The position numbers and the translations under genes were made by a program. From JBGTFE01 sp049799955 (lineage in GTDB: Bacteria > Acidobacteriota > Blastocatellia > Pyrinomonadales > Pyrinomonadaceae), in the NCBI GenBank assembly GCA_049799955.1, contig JBARIW010000051.1:169491-233490 (forward strand): DNA of 64,000 nucleotides, written 5' to 3'. Positions 34,632 to 44,670 of the stretch are shown here, piece by piece. A model generated the notes under the pieces. It did no database searches. It was not told the DNA's origin and worked only from the letters and a program-made list of their open reading frames with translations. Numbering within the stretch: the stretch's first letter is position 1; every line of letters begins with the position of its first letter.

Positions 34632-35708
34632 ATGGATTCGAGCGAAACAAAAAAAGAAGAGTTAGACGGGCAGATGTCTTTTCTGGAGCATCTGGACGAG
34701 TTTCGTAAACGGCTCGTAAAATCTGTAGTGATTGTGCTTATCGCTTTCATGGGATGTTGGTTTGTTTCCGATAGAATTTATAATTTTTTGGCGATTCCGA
34801 TTCAGGAAGCAATCGCCCAACAGCAAAATAGAGAAATTCCGGTTACGGGAATTTCGGGCGACGAAAAGATTCTGACGCTCGATAATCTAAAGGAAAATGA
34901 TACGGGTCTTTACATTTTTGACCAGGATACAAAGCTTGGCGTGAGCTTTATTCCAAAAGGAACTTCCGTCCAGTCGAAGGCTGCAAATGACGGCAAAGGA
35001 AATCTCAAGCTTTACACGGACGAAGCAATTTATACGAGCAATGCAATTATTACAAAAGGCGTAGAACTGCCGGTTAATCTGCTGGCAAAAATCGACAGCA
35101 CTCAGGCGGACAGAGGAAAATTGATTGTAACGACTGCGCCCGAGGCTTTTACGCTTTACGTTACGGTTTCGCTTTATGCGGGAATCGCACTGTCCGTACC
35201 GTTTCTTTTATGGCAGATTTGGGGATTTATATCACCGGCGCTTTACCGGCATGAGCGCAAATATGTAACGCCTTTTATTGGACTTTCAACCGTGTCTTTC
35301 GTTGCCGGAGCAGCTTTTGCTTACTATATTTTGTTTCCGCCGGCGGTCAAATATCTTCTCGGAATAGGCGCTGATTTCAGCCTTATGCTCCGCGCAACCG
35401 ACTTCTTCGATTTTATAACTTTGATAATGCTGGCGATGGGCGTAATTTTTCAGATGCCGGCGATTACATACGTTTTAGCGAGAATCGGGCTTGTATCAGC
35501 CGGATTTCTGATTAAAGTCTGGAAGATTGCGCTGGTTATAATTTTAATTGTGGCGGCGGTCGTTTCGCCGACGGCGGACATTCCGAATATGATGCTGTTT
35601 GCCGCGCCGATGATGCTGCTTTATGTTATCTCAATTTTCATCGCCTGGTTTTTCGGCAGAAAGAGGAAGAACGATTCCGAGATTGAAAATCCGGCAGATT
35701 TGCTATAA
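34632..35708 (+). CDS. tatC: Sec-independent translocase TatC with large periplasmic insert
   Basis: A 358-residue TatC, the receptor for twin-arginine signals. Hallmarks: MSFLEHLDEFRKRLVKSV at the N-terminus, FALYV-type segment (EAFTLYVTVSLYAGIALSVPFLLWQIWGFISPALYRHERKYV), then FAYYILFPPAVKYL and AAVVSPTADIPNMMLFAAPM. TatC is normally about 240-260 residues; here roughly 100 extra (about 55-155, TGISGDEKILTLDNLKENDTG...) lie between helices 1 and 2, on the periplasmic side. The insert looks folded (beta-rich) and of unknown role. Confidence 0.93.
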   Translation: MDSSETKKEELDGQMSFLEHLDEFRKRLVKSVVIVLIAFMGCWFVSDRIYNFLAIPIQEAIAQQQNREIPVTGISGDEKILTLDNLKENDTGLYIFDQDTKLGVSFIPKGTSVQSKAANDGKGNLKLYTDEAIYTSNAIITKGVELPVNLLAKIDSTQADRGKLIVTTAPEAFTLYVTVSLYAGIALSVPFLLWQIWGFISPALYRHERKYVTPFIGLSTVSFVAGAAFAYYILFPPAVKYLLGIGADFSLMLRATDFFDFITLIMLAMGVIFQMPAITYVLARIGLVSAGFLIKVWKIALVIILIVAAVVSPTADIPNMMLFAAPMMLLYVISIFIAWFFGRKRKNDSEIENPADLL

Positions 35709-35716
35709 AATCAGCA

Positions 35717-35746
35717 GTTTGAATTTTCGAGAAATTCAAGCTTTTT
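35717..35746 (+). terminator. Intrinsic terminator of the tat operon
   Basis: 8-bp stem TTGAATTT/AAATTCAA with loop TCGAG followed by GCTTTTT, starting about 10 bp after the tatC stop. Confidence 0.65.
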
Positions 35747-35906
35747 AGAGCGCAAATATCGTATATTAAAGCAACCTTTCCGGCAATTTACAGCATCTTG
35801 AACAAATAAGAGTTACTAGTCAGAAAATCTTTAAAAAGCTAAAATATTTGTAGGAGAAAGCGGAAAGCAATTATAATTGCGGCAAACACGAGGAGTTTTA
35901 CCGTTT

Positions 35907-37532
35907 ATGTCAAAGAAAAATTTATTTCGCAACGCAGCGCTGACGGTTTCGATTCTGATTACGGGGGCTTCATTCGGACTGGCACAAACGCCGAAAGGAA
36001 CACCGATTCAGAATCTGGACGAGAAGACAAGAAAAGTCGAAAAGGAAAAAGCTGAAATTTACAGAAATTGGGTCAACAAGGACGTTAAATATATCATCAC
36101 CAAAGATGAGCAAAAAGCGTTTAAGGAATTGAAGACCGACGAGGAGCGCGAAAACTTCATCGAAAATTTCTGGCGCAGACGCGACCCGAATCCCGATACT
36201 GAAGAAAACGAATATCGCGAGCAGTATTATGAGCGAATCGCCTACGCGAACGAAAATTTCGCGTCGGGCATTCCGGGCTGGATGACGGATAGAGGTCGTA
36301 TCTACATTACGTGGGGCAAGCCCGATTCGGTAGAATCGCATCCGTCAGGCGGAGCATACGACCGCCCGACGTATGAAGGCGGCGGTCAAACCACGACTTA
36401 TCCGTTCGAAACGTGGTTTTATCGACATCTTGACGACGTAGGCGACGGAGTTGAAATCGAATTCGTTGACCCAACCGGCACAGGCGAGTTTCGCATCGCG
36501 CGCAATGCGTATGAAAAAGACGCGCTTGCAAGCGTTCCGGGCGGCGGCTTGACGACGGCTGAACAGCTCGGAATCAGCGACAAATCGCAGCGTCAGTTAG
36601 GTGCGGGACAAACTTATTACGGGCGTGAACAGGATAATCCTTTTCGCCGAATGGAGATAATTGCCAATTTGCAGCGCCCGCCACAGGTTAAGTTCAGCGA
36701 TTTGCAGGAGCTCGCCGGCGGAACTTCAGGCGTGATTGACAATAATCCGCTCGATTTCGATTTGCGCGTGGATTTCTTCCGCCAATCGGACGACCGCGTC
36801 GTAACGGCTTTCACGATTCAGGCGGATAATAAAGAGCTTTCATTTGACCCTGTCGGCGGACTTCCGACCGCCAAGATGAATATTTTCGGACGCATCACGG
36901 CGGTTTCGGGCAAACGCTCGGGCATTTTTGAAGATTCCGTAACAACTAATTCGACGACCGAAGAGCTTGCCGAGACTAAAGATAAAAAATCGGTTTATCA
37001 GAAAGCCTACGCTTTAACGCCGGGAACTTATAAGGTCGATGTCGTTGTCCGCGACGTTATTTCGGGCAATCGGGGAATTCGCAGCATCGGCTTTACCGTG
37101 CCGCGTTATGAAGAAAGCAAACTCGATACATCGACGCTGATTTTAGCCTCGAAGCTTTACACGACTTCGGATAAAGACATCGGCGCAATGTTCGTCATCG
37201 GCGGCGCGAAGGTTATTCCGAATCTTTCGGGCGTTTATAAAAAAGGTCAGGACGTTGGCGTTTATATGCAAATCTACAACACCGGAATTGACCAGACGAC
37301 GCTTAGACCTTCGGTGGATGTCAATTATGTCGTAACAAAAGACGGCAAGGAAATTTTGAACCAGAAAGAAGATTGGGGCGGCTTGAGCGATTCGGGACAG
37401 CGCCTGACGATTGCCAGACTTATGCCGACCGGGCAGATGGCTCTGGGCGATTACGAAATCAAGATTAAAATCAAAGACCGCGTTTCCGGACAATATAAAG
37501 AAGGTTCGGGCAAATTTACGATTACGCAGTAA
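35907..37532 (+). CDS. Exported GWxTD-domain protein
   Basis: A 541-residue protein with a signal peptide (MSKKNLFRNAALTVSILITGASFGLAQ) and a GWxTD domain (GWMTDRGRIYITWGKPDSVE, about residues 115-134). This domain is found in Acidobacteria, Bacteroidetes and related groups and is of unknown function. The second half is beta-rich. The frame opens at a TTG (35877), but the ATG at 35907 has a GAGGAG Shine-Dalgarno and starts the signal peptide, so it is chosen. A terminator follows. Confidence 0.88.
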   Translation: MSKKNLFRNAALTVSILITGASFGLAQTPKGTPIQNLDEKTRKVEKEKAEIYRNWVNKDVKYIITKDEQKAFKELKTDEERENFIENFWRRRDPNPDTEENEYREQYYERIAYANENFASGIPGWMTDRGRIYITWGKPDSVESHPSGGAYDRPTYEGGGQTTTYPFETWFYRHLDDVGDGVEIEFVDPTGTGEFRIARNAYEKDALASVPGGGLTTAEQLGISDKSQRQLGAGQTYYGREQDNPFRRMEIIANLQRPPQVKFSDLQELAGGTSGVIDNNPLDFDLRVDFFRQSDDRVVTAFTIQADNKELSFDPVGGLPTAKMNIFGRITAVSGKRSGIFEDSVTTNSTTEELAETKDKKSVYQKAYALTPGTYKVDVVVRDVISGNRGIRSIGFTVPRYEESKLDTSTLILASKLYTTSDKDIGAMFVIGGAKVIPNLSGVYKKGQDVGVYMQIYNTGIDQTTLRPSVDVNYVVTKDGKEILNQKEDWGGLSDSGQRLTIARLMPTGQMALGDYEIKIKIKDRVSGQYKEGSGKFTITQ

Positions 37533-37555
37533 GTTCAGCACGTAAATTTCTTTTT

Positions 37556-37589
37556 AAGCCGATGTTTTTTAGAAAGCATCGGCTTTTTT
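37556..37589 (+). terminator. Intrinsic terminator of the GWxTD gene
   Basis: 9-bp stem AAGCCGATG/CATCGGCTT, 12-base loop, followed by T4-5. Confidence 0.88.
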
Positions 37590-37626
37590 GTTTATGGAAA
37601 CCGAAAGATTAACGATTAAGAAAGAA

Positions 37627-37706
37627 TTAGCCACAAACAGACACGAAAAAACACGAAAAGTTTATTGTTTTTATTTCGTGTACTTTCGTGTTTGTTCATG
37701 GCTAAT
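37627..37706. repeat. Palindrome with ACACGAAA words
   Basis: Outer arms TTAGCCACAAACAGACACGA and TCGTGTTTGTTCATGGCTAA around tandem ACACGAAAA / TTTCGTGT words. The 3' arm covers the asnB stop codon. Confidence 0.85.
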
Positions 37707-39600
37707 CCTTCTCCAAAAAATTATCAAACCAGAGTTGAAAAACCAGCAAAGTCCAAAGTTGTTTGTGGTGCGAAGCCGCGCCCGTTTCGTGTTCTTTAAT
37801 CAGCTTCTGCACATATTCCGCATCAAAAATACCTTGATTTTTCAATCTTTGCGGCGCGAGCAAATCGTGCATCAATGGATTTAGACGACCTTTCAGCCAC
37901 TGGGCAATCGGGATTCCAAAACCTTTTTTCGGACGTTGTAAAATCGTTTTCGGCAGCAAACCTTCGACGGCTTTTTTCAAAATATATTTGCCTTTATTGC
38001 CTTTAAGCTTATATTTCGCCGGAAGAGATGCCGCGTATTCGGCGACGCGCGGGTCGAGAAACGGCGCGCGAACTTCCAGCGAAACAGCCATCGAAGCGCG
38101 GTCAACTTTCGTCAGAATATCTTCCGCCATATAAAAATTCATATCGAGAAACTGCATCTGCTCGATTTCATTTTCAGCGTCCGTAATTTTTAATAAATCC
38201 TTCGCGCCTTTGTAAATGTCGTTCGAAGAATTAGCCAAAACGTCTTTCGAAAGTAAACGCTCGTGCGCGTCAATCGAAAACGAGCCGAACCACGAATGAT
38301 GGCGCGTAACCAAATCGTATTTCGAAGCCGCGACAAAGCGTTTTGCTTTATAATCAAACGAAAGATTTTTTGTCGAAACAGGCAGATTATTGACAATCGG
38401 CTCAATCAAGCCCGAACGCAGAAACTTCGGCAGTCTGTCGTAAATATTTGCGACTTTATGCCCGAAATACATCGGATAACCCGCAAAAATCTCGTCGCCG
38501 CCGTCGCCGCCGAGCGCGACCGTTACATATTTGCGAACAAAGCGCGAAAGCAGAAAAGTCGGAAGCAGCGAGCCGTCCGACATCGGCTCGTCAAGCCACG
38601 TTCCGATTTCCGAAATCAAATCCGCCGCTTTTTCGACGCTCAGTTTATCTTCGTAATGCTCTGTGTTTAAATGAGTTGCAACTTGTCTCGCATATTTCGA
38701 TTCGTCAAAAGAATCTTCCTCGAAACCGATGGAGAATGTCTTAACTTTTTCGGTGGCGTGCTGCGCGGCAAAAGCCGCGACGGTCGAAGAATCGACGCCG
38801 CCGGAAAGCAAAATTCCGAGCGGAACGTCCGAAACGAGTCGCATCCGAACCGCGTCGGAAATAATTTCGCGTAGCTCTTTCGCGGCTGTGTCAATCGTCG
38901 GCGTACTGCCGTTTTTGTGAAAGCTCAGATTCCAGTATCGACGCGTTTTTATCTCGCCATTTTCAAGCGTCAAAAGATGCGCGGCGGGAAGTTTGTAAAT
39001 GCCTTTGTAAATCGAAAGCGGCGCGGGAACGTAGTCGAATGACAAATAATGCCGTAAAGCTTCGGTGTTGATTTCAGCTTTGACCGACGGGTGCTCAAGC
39101 AGAACTTTCGGCTCGGAGGCGAAAATCAATTTGCCGTCGAAAACGCCGTAATAAAGCGGTTTTTCGCCGAAACGGTCGCGCGCAATCAGCAATTTCTTTT
39201 TGCGTTTGTCCCACAAAGCGAAGGCAAACATACCGTTGATGTGTTCGAGCATCGCCTCGCCGTATTCTTCGTAAAGATGCGGCAAAATTTCCGTATCGGT
39301 ATTTGTTTCAAACTTATGACCGCGTTTTTCCAGTTCGCTTCGGACTTCACGGAAATTATAAAGCTCGCCGTTCATCACGACGACGATTGAACGGTCTTCG
39401 CTGTAAACAGGCTGTTCGCCCGTGTGCAAATCGATAATCGAAAGCCGACGCATCCCGAGCGCGACCGATTCATCGAGCCACAAACCTTCCGAATCCGGTC
39501 CGCGATGCTTCATCCGCTCGCACATCTGGTGCAAAACGGTTTCGCTGTGATTCTGCGCTCGATTATTTTCTAAATTTGCCCAACCTGCTATTCCGCACAT
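37702..39600 (-). CDS. asnB: Asparagine synthase (glutamine-hydrolysing)
   Basis: A 632-residue amidotransferase. The N-terminal class II glutaminase domain starts MCGIAGW with nucleophile Cys2 and has RHRGPDSEG-type motif (MKHRGPDSEGLW). The synthetase domain carries the PP-loop SGGVDSSTVAAFA and GDGGDEIFAGYP. AsnB makes Asn from Asp, but similar proteins amidate cell-surface sugars or peptides. A glycosyltransferase gene lies upstream on the same strand, so an envelope role is possible. Confidence 0.93.
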   Translation of the reverse strand: MCGIAGWANLENNRAQNHSETVLHQMCERMKHRGPDSEGLWLDESVALGMRRLSIIDLHTGEQPVYSEDRSIVVVMNGELYNFREVRSELEKRGHKFETNTDTEILPHLYEEYGEAMLEHINGMFAFALWDKRKKKLLIARDRFGEKPLYYGVFDGKLIFASEPKVLLEHPSVKAEINTEALRHYLSFDYVPAPLSIYKGIYKLPAAHLLTLENGEIKTRRYWNLSFHKNGSTPTIDTAAKELREIISDAVRMRLVSDVPLGILLSGGVDSSTVAAFAAQHATEKVKTFSIGFEEDSFDESKYARQVATHLNTEHYEDKLSVEKAADLISEIGTWLDEPMSDGSLLPTFLLSRFVRKYVTVALGGDGGDEIFAGYPMYFGHKVANIYDRLPKFLRSGLIEPIVNNLPVSTKNLSFDYKAKRFVAASKYDLVTRHHSWFGSFSIDAHERLLSKDVLANSSNDIYKGAKDLLKITDAENEIEQMQFLDMNFYMAEDILTKVDRASMAVSLEVRAPFLDPRVAEYAASLPAKYKLKGNKGKYILKKAVEGLLPKTILQRPKKGFGIPIAQWLKGRLNPLMHDLLAPQRLKNQGIFDAEYVQKLIKEHETGAASHHKQLWTLLVFQLWFDNFLEKD

Positions 39601-39680
39601 AAAAAGTGAACAGTGAACAGTGAACAGTAAACAGTGAAAGCAATTGACTTATCACTTATCACCTATCACTTTTCACTTGT
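39601..39680. repeat. Palindrome of GTGAACA and TATCACT words
   Basis: Four tandem GTGAACA-type words on one side and four TATCACT/TTCACT-type words on the other, filling the whole asnB-glycosyltransferase spacer. Confidence 0.8.
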
Positions 39681-40680
39681 CTTCAAATCCAATCTTTTCA
39701 CGCACCGCGTAAATCGTTTTGTCCTGCGATTCGTGATAAGTCCGCACAAGCATTTCGGCTAATAAGCCCATCAAAAAAAACTGCATCGAAATCGCCAGCA
39801 TTACGACCGCGATGACGGGCAGAGGCGTTAAGATAAACGACGTGCTGAAGCCGAATTTCAGGACGAACGCCCAGACGCCCGCGACTATCGAAAGCAGAAA
39901 CGCAATCAAGCCGAATGTTCCGAAGACGTAAATCGGTTTCGTTTGATACGAAGCCATAAATTTTATCGTCATTAAATCGAAAACGACTTTGAGCGTTCGG
40001 GAAATTCCGTATTTGGATTTTCCCATCGTGCGGGCGTGATGCTCGACCGGAATTTCCGTAACGCGCGCGCCTGCCCAGCTCGCGTAAATCGGGATAAAAC
40101 GATGCATTTCGCCGTAAAGCCGAACGTCCTGAATTACTTCGCGGCGATATGCTTTGAGCGAACAGCCGTAATCGTGAAGCGGTACGCCGCCAATCCAGGA
40201 GATAATGCGGTTAGCGATTTGCGACGGGATTTTCCGCATAATAAGCTTGTCTTTGCGATTTTTCCGCCAGCCGGAAACAACGTCGTAGCCTTCGTTTAAT
40301 TTTTCCAGAAGACGCGCAATATCGTGCGGGTCGTTTTGCAAATCGGCGTCCATCGGAATCAGGATTTCGCCTTGTGCGGCATCGATTCCGGCGCTCATTG
40401 CCGCCGTCTGCCCGTAATTTCGGCGCAGAGAAATCACGCGAACTCTTTCGTCGCCCGCCGCGATTTCGCGCAGGATTTGCAGGCTTTTATCGGTCGAGCC
40501 GTCATCGACATAAATTACTTCAGCCGTTTTGCCAAGCGTGTTTAATGCTTCGCGAATCTTCGCGTGCATCGGGCGCAGATTTTCTTCTTCGTCCAGAACG
40601 GGGAGAAAAAGCGAAAGCTCCGGCGCGTCCGGCGGCTTTGTGCCATTTGAAATTTTTGTTTGCGTTGAATTCATCGTCAA
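39673..40680 (-). CDS. Family 2 glycosyltransferase, polyprenyl-phosphate type
   Basis: A 335-residue GT-A enzyme with LSLFLPVLDEEENLRPM at the N-terminus, the YVDDGSTDKSLQILRE and MDADLQNDPHDI motifs (DxD-like), QTAAMSAGIDAA, and two C-terminal membrane helices (FGTFGLIAFLLSIVAGVWAFVL and VIAVVMLAISMQFFLMGLL). This is the ArnC/GtrB/dolichol-phosphate-mannose synthase type, which transfers sugar to undecaprenyl phosphate. The sugar is unknown. Confidence 0.92.
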   Translation of the reverse strand: MTMNSTQTKISNGTKPPDAPELSLFLPVLDEEENLRPMHAKIREALNTLGKTAEVIYVDDGSTDKSLQILREIAAGDERVRVISLRRNYGQTAAMSAGIDAAQGEILIPMDADLQNDPHDIARLLEKLNEGYDVVSGWRKNRKDKLIMRKIPSQIANRIISWIGGVPLHDYGCSLKAYRREVIQDVRLYGEMHRFIPIYASWAGARVTEIPVEHHARTMGKSKYGISRTLKVVFDLMTIKFMASYQTKPIYVFGTFGLIAFLLSIVAGVWAFVLKFGFSTSFILTPLPVIAVVMLAISMQFFLMGLLAEMLVRTYHESQDKTIYAVREKIGFEDK

Positions 40681-40871
40681 TCGTTTCAGCGAATTTAATA
40701 ATGTAAAACTTTCCGCCCGAAAAATACAGTAAACAAAGACGAAAAACGTTTTTCCCGCGCGGAAAAATAGTTTATGATAGCGGCAGATAATTCAAAATTT
40801 CAGCCGTGAAGAAATACAAAGTACTGAAACCTTTTTTGATATTCTCACGTCTCTTCAACAACAAAAAATTT

Positions 40872-43800
40872 ATGAACACTAAAAAATCGACGCTCGTTTC
40901 CGCTCTCCTTCTGTGTTTTTCGCTTTTATCCGGTCAGATTCCACCTTCTTTGGCGCAGACTAAAAACAGCTCGTTTGAAAGCCTGTCCAAAGGTCAAAAG
41001 ATAAACGGTTTTCGCACCGAAGCCGTTTATCTGAACGATTCGGACAAGCCTTTCGGCGCGCGCTTCGTTCATGAACGAACGGGTTTTACGTTGGATTTGC
41101 TGCAAATTCAATCCGTTCCGCAAAGCTATCTTTGGGTTAATACGTTTACGGTTTCCGACATGGGCGAGCCGCACACGCAGGAACATCTTTTAATCGGCAA
41201 AGGCAATAAAGGTCGCAACGTCAATTCGACCGAAGATATGTCGATGGGACAATCGAACGCTTCAACTTATCAGGCGCAGACGGTTTATCACATGAACACT
41301 TCGGGCGGCGCGGAGGTTTTTTACAATTTGTTCGGCGAATACGTCGACGCGCTGCTCAATCCCGATTACACCGAAGAAGAAGTTCGCCGCGAGGTACGCA
41401 ACTGGGGTGTAACGGAAAATGCCGACAAGAGTTTGCGGATTGAGGAAAAAGGCACGGTTTACAACGAGATGAGCAGCTCGATGACACAACCGGGACGTTT
41501 GATTTACGCGGCGGCAAAACAGATGGTTTACGGCGAAGGTCATCCGATGTCTTTTAATGCGGGCGGCTCGCCGCAGGGAATCCGCGATATGAAGCCCGAA
41601 GATATAAAAAAATATCACGACGCGAATTATCATCTCGGCAACATGGGCGCGGTCGTTTCCGTTCCGAAGGAAATGACTATTGAAGCGGTTACAAGCCGTC
41701 TGGATGAAATCTTTAAGCGCACCGAGCCGAAAACCGAAAAGCGCGAGTTTATGACGGAAGAAAAACTGCCCGCGTTAAAATCCGCCGAAGCCGGCAAAAT
41801 CCGCATCGTCGATTTTCCGGGCAAGAACGAACAGCAGCCCGCCGCGATGCTTTTCGAATATCCGGCGACGCTGAAGCTCGATTTGACGGAAAGACTTCTG
41901 CTCGATAATTTTCTGAGTGTTTTTGCCGGAGACGCGAACACGAATCTTTATAAAAAACTGGTTGACAGCAAAACGCGCGAAATTGATTTTGGCGCGCAGG
42001 GCGTTTACGCGGGCATCGACGATTTTCCGGGAAATCCCGTATCCATCGGCTTAAGCGATGTTTCGGCGGTAAATCTGACGGAAGAAAAAGCCGCGCTCGT
42101 CCGGCAGAAAATAATGGAAGAATTTAATCGCGTCGCCGCTTTCAAAGACGACTCGATAGAGCTTAAGGAATTTAACGAGCGATATAAAAACGCTCTGGTC
42201 GATTACCGGCGCAATCTCTCGAAATTCGTCAACACGCCGCCCGGATTCGGTTTTCGTTCGGGCAGCAACGGTTACGGATGGATGTGGCAGACCAAATATC
42301 TGAACGAAACCGGAGATTTTCGCAAATCCGTAACCTTAAAGCCTGAAATCGCATCGGTCGAAAAAATGCTGGCGAGCGGAAAAAATATCTGGCGCGAATA
42401 TCTTGCGAAATGGAAATTTTTAGATACCAAACCTTATGCGGCGGTCGCGCGCGCCAATTCGAAACTTATCGAACAAAGCGAGCGCGAAGCAAAAACGCGA
42501 GCCGATGCGGAAGTCGCCAATTTGAAGAAAAAATATAATGTCGCGGACGACCAGGAAGCGATTCGGCGTTATAAGAAAGAATACGACGAGACGACCGCCG
42601 GGCTTGAAAAACTGGAAAAAGCGAGCGCGATGAAGTTTATCGAAAATCCGCCGCTGACGCTCGACGACCAGCTCGATTTTAAAGAAACACCGGTCGGAAA
42701 CATAAAAATGGTTTCTTCGTATTTCGACAGCATGACGGGCGCGACAAACGGTTTGGCTCTCAGGCTCGACGTAACGCCGGAAAACGAGCTTGTCTACATA
42801 TCGAGTCTGCCGCAGCTTTTAAGGCTGACAGGCGTTATTAAAGACGGCAAGGCGCTTTCCTACGAAGAAATGTCCGAGACGCTTCGCAAGGAAATTTTAA
42901 GTCTCAGTCTGGATTTCGGCGGCAATGAGCGCACGAACCGTTACGAGCTGAACGTGCGCGGCTCCGGCAATGATTTGGCGGAATCGGCGCGGGCGGTCGA
43001 ATGGATGAAGCTCGTCCTGCAAAATCCGAACTGGCGCAAGGAAAATCTGCCGCGCATCCGCGACGTGGTTGACCAGCAGCTCGGAAATATTCGCCGCCGG
43101 ATGCAGGGCTCGGAAGAAAGTTGGGTCAATAATCCGGCAACTTCATATCTGAAACAAAATTCGCCGCTTTATCTTTCCGCTTTTTCATTTTTGTCGCAGG
43201 CGCACAACGTTCAGCGTCTGCGCTGGATGTTGAAAGACGCGGGCGACGCGGATAATCAAAAGGCAATCGACGGATTTTTGACAAATCTCGCGCAGGCGAA
43301 AGGCAGTCGCGATGATTTAAAAACTCTGCTCGCCGCTGTTCAAGGCGATAAAGCGCAGGCGGAAAAAGTTTCCGCCGATTTGAAATCGCTGTTTGACGAT
43401 TTCGGAAAACTGCCGGAAACGGCGCGAAATCTGGCGGTCGAAGCGGCAAAGGATTTGAGTTCTAATCTGAGTGATATTCCCGATTCGTCGCTTGCCGCTG
43501 ACTGGACTTATCTTGCAGGTCAAATGCGTCAGGATTTGGCGCAGACGCCGGAGACAACTCTCGCAAATTTGGAAACCGTAAGGCAGAGACTTCTCAAAAC
43601 CGGAAACGCGCGGATGTTTTATACCGGTTCGCGCGACACGCAGGCAAAGCTCGACGCGAATTATATAAATCTGCTCGCCGGATTTGATAATTCGCCCGTA
43701 ACGCGCGTAACTTATCCAGACGTGCCGCGCATCGACCGGAGATTGCAGGCTAGAAACGGCTCGTCAACTGAAAAGCCCGTTTATGTCGGGCTGATGGCTC

Positions 43801-44462
43801 CGAATATGACCGGCGGAGTTTTTATTAACGAGGCTGCGCTGACAGGCTATTCGGACGCTGCCGACCGCGAAAAACTGCTTGATTTTCTCGCTTCGAAACT
43901 TTACGGCGGCGGCGGAGCGCACAGCATTTTCGCAAAGACAATCGGCGCGGGACTCGCTTACAGCAACGGCATCGGTAGCAATCCGGGTTCGGGCATCGCC
44001 AGTTATTACGCCGAGCGCACGCCGGAGCTTCCGCAGACTTTGCGCTTCGTCATCGAAGAGCTTAAACGCGCGCCGCAGGACGCTTCTCTGACCGAATATG
44101 CGGTTGCGCTCGTCTTTAGTTCGCGCGCGCCTTCGCCGTATGAAGCGCGCGGCGAAGCGATGGCGGCAAATCTGGCGGACGGCATCACGCCCGATGTCGT
44201 CAAACGCTTTCGTCAGGGAATTTTGGAATTGCGGAAAATGCCGAATCTGGCGGAGGAATTATTCAAACGCAAAGATAAGGTTTACGGGCGCGTTCTGCCC
44301 GGATTTAACGTCAAAGGTAAAGACGTGGCGGGCGCGAATTATTTTGTCATCGGCGCAGAACGTCAGATGAGTGCATACGAAGCATATTTGAAATCGGCGG
44401 AAGGCGCGGATACGAAATTATACAGGCTTTACCCGCGCGATTTCTGGCTGGTGAATAAATAA
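40872..44462 (+). CDS. M16C metallopeptidase (presequence protease-like), exported
   Basis: A 1,196-residue zinc peptidase of the M16C group, two fused halves that enclose peptide substrates. A signal peptide (STLVSALLLCFSLLSGQIPPSLAQ) is followed by the inverted zinc motif H101-T-Q-E104-H105 (EPHTQEHLLIGKG). The downstream Glu region is VYNEMSSSM, matching the VYNEM motif of the family. The second half (about 620 on) is the inactive partner domain. The frame is open to a GTG at 40806, but the ATG at 40872 starts the signal peptide. Likely role: degradation of peptides in the periplasm. Confidence 0.9.
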   Translation: MNTKKSTLVSALLLCFSLLSGQIPPSLAQTKNSSFESLSKGQKINGFRTEAVYLNDSDKPFGARFVHERTGFTLDLLQIQSVPQSYLWVNTFTVSDMGEPHTQEHLLIGKGNKGRNVNSTEDMSMGQSNASTYQAQTVYHMNTSGGAEVFYNLFGEYVDALLNPDYTEEEVRREVRNWGVTENADKSLRIEEKGTVYNEMSSSMTQPGRLIYAAAKQMVYGEGHPMSFNAGGSPQGIRDMKPEDIKKYHDANYHLGNMGAVVSVPKEMTIEAVTSRLDEIFKRTEPKTEKREFMTEEKLPALKSAEAGKIRIVDFPGKNEQQPAAMLFEYPATLKLDLTERLLLDNFLSVFAGDANTNLYKKLVDSKTREIDFGAQGVYAGIDDFPGNPVSIGLSDVSAVNLTEEKAALVRQKIMEEFNRVAAFKDDSIELKEFNERYKNALVDYRRNLSKFVNTPPGFGFRSGSNGYGWMWQTKYLNETGDFRKSVTLKPEIASVEKMLASGKNIWREYLAKWKFLDTKPYAAVARANSKLIEQSEREAKTRADAEVANLKKKYNVADDQEAIRRYKKEYDETTAGLEKLEKASAMKFIENPPLTLDDQLDFKETPVGNIKMVSSYFDSMTGATNGLALRLDVTPENELVYISSLPQLLRLTGVIKDGKALSYEEMSETLRKEILSLSLDFGGNERTNRYELNVRGSGNDLAESARAVEWMKLVLQNPNWRKENLPRIRDVVDQQLGNIRRRMQGSEESWVNNPATSYLKQNSPLYLSAFSFLSQAHNVQRLRWMLKDAGDADNQKAIDGFLTNLAQAKGSRDDLKTLLAAVQGDKAQAEKVSADLKSLFDDFGKLPETARNLAVEAAKDLSSNLSDIPDSSLAADWTYLAGQMRQDLAQTPETTLANLETVRQRLLKTGNARMFYTGSRDTQAKLDANYINLLAGFDNSPVTRVTYPDVPRIDRRLQARNGSSTEKPVYVGLMAPNMTGGVFINEAALTGYSDAADREKLLDFLASKLYGGGGAHSIFAKTIGAGLAYSNGIGSNPGSGIASYYAERTPELPQTLRFVIEELKRAPQDASLTEYAVALVFSSRAPSPYEARGEAMAANLADGITPDVVKRFRQGILELRKMPNLAEELFKRKDKVYGRVLPGFNVKGKDVAGANYFVIGAERQMSAYEAYLKSAEGADTKLYRLYPRDFWLVNK

Positions 44463-44495
44463 CGCATAAATATACGTAACCCGGTTTGAATCGAT

Positions 44496-44576
44496 AAAGG
44501 CAGAAATCAAGACAATAACGGAGCGTGTCTTTTATCGTTAAGAACACGCTTCATTATTGTCTTGATTTCCGCCTTT
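44496..44576. repeat. Long two-stage hairpin after the M16C gene
   Basis: Outer arms AAAGGCAGAAATCAAGACAA and TTGTCTTGATTTCCGCCTTT plus an inner AGCGTGT/ACACGCT stem. It has no tandem words, so it is different from the other palindromes. Possible terminator or repeat element. Confidence 0.75.
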
Positions 44577-44670
44577 GCTTTTTGTCCTTAATCCGGCGTC
44601 CGGCTCTGAGTCAGCTATATTTATGCCCTTCTACACTATGCCGGGCTTCGCTGCCTCTCATCAACCGCGA

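Noticed and set aside
37588..37884. 98-codon plus frame at the asnB end
   Set aside because: It runs through a palindromic repeat and the antisense of asnB, and has no Shine-Dalgarno.
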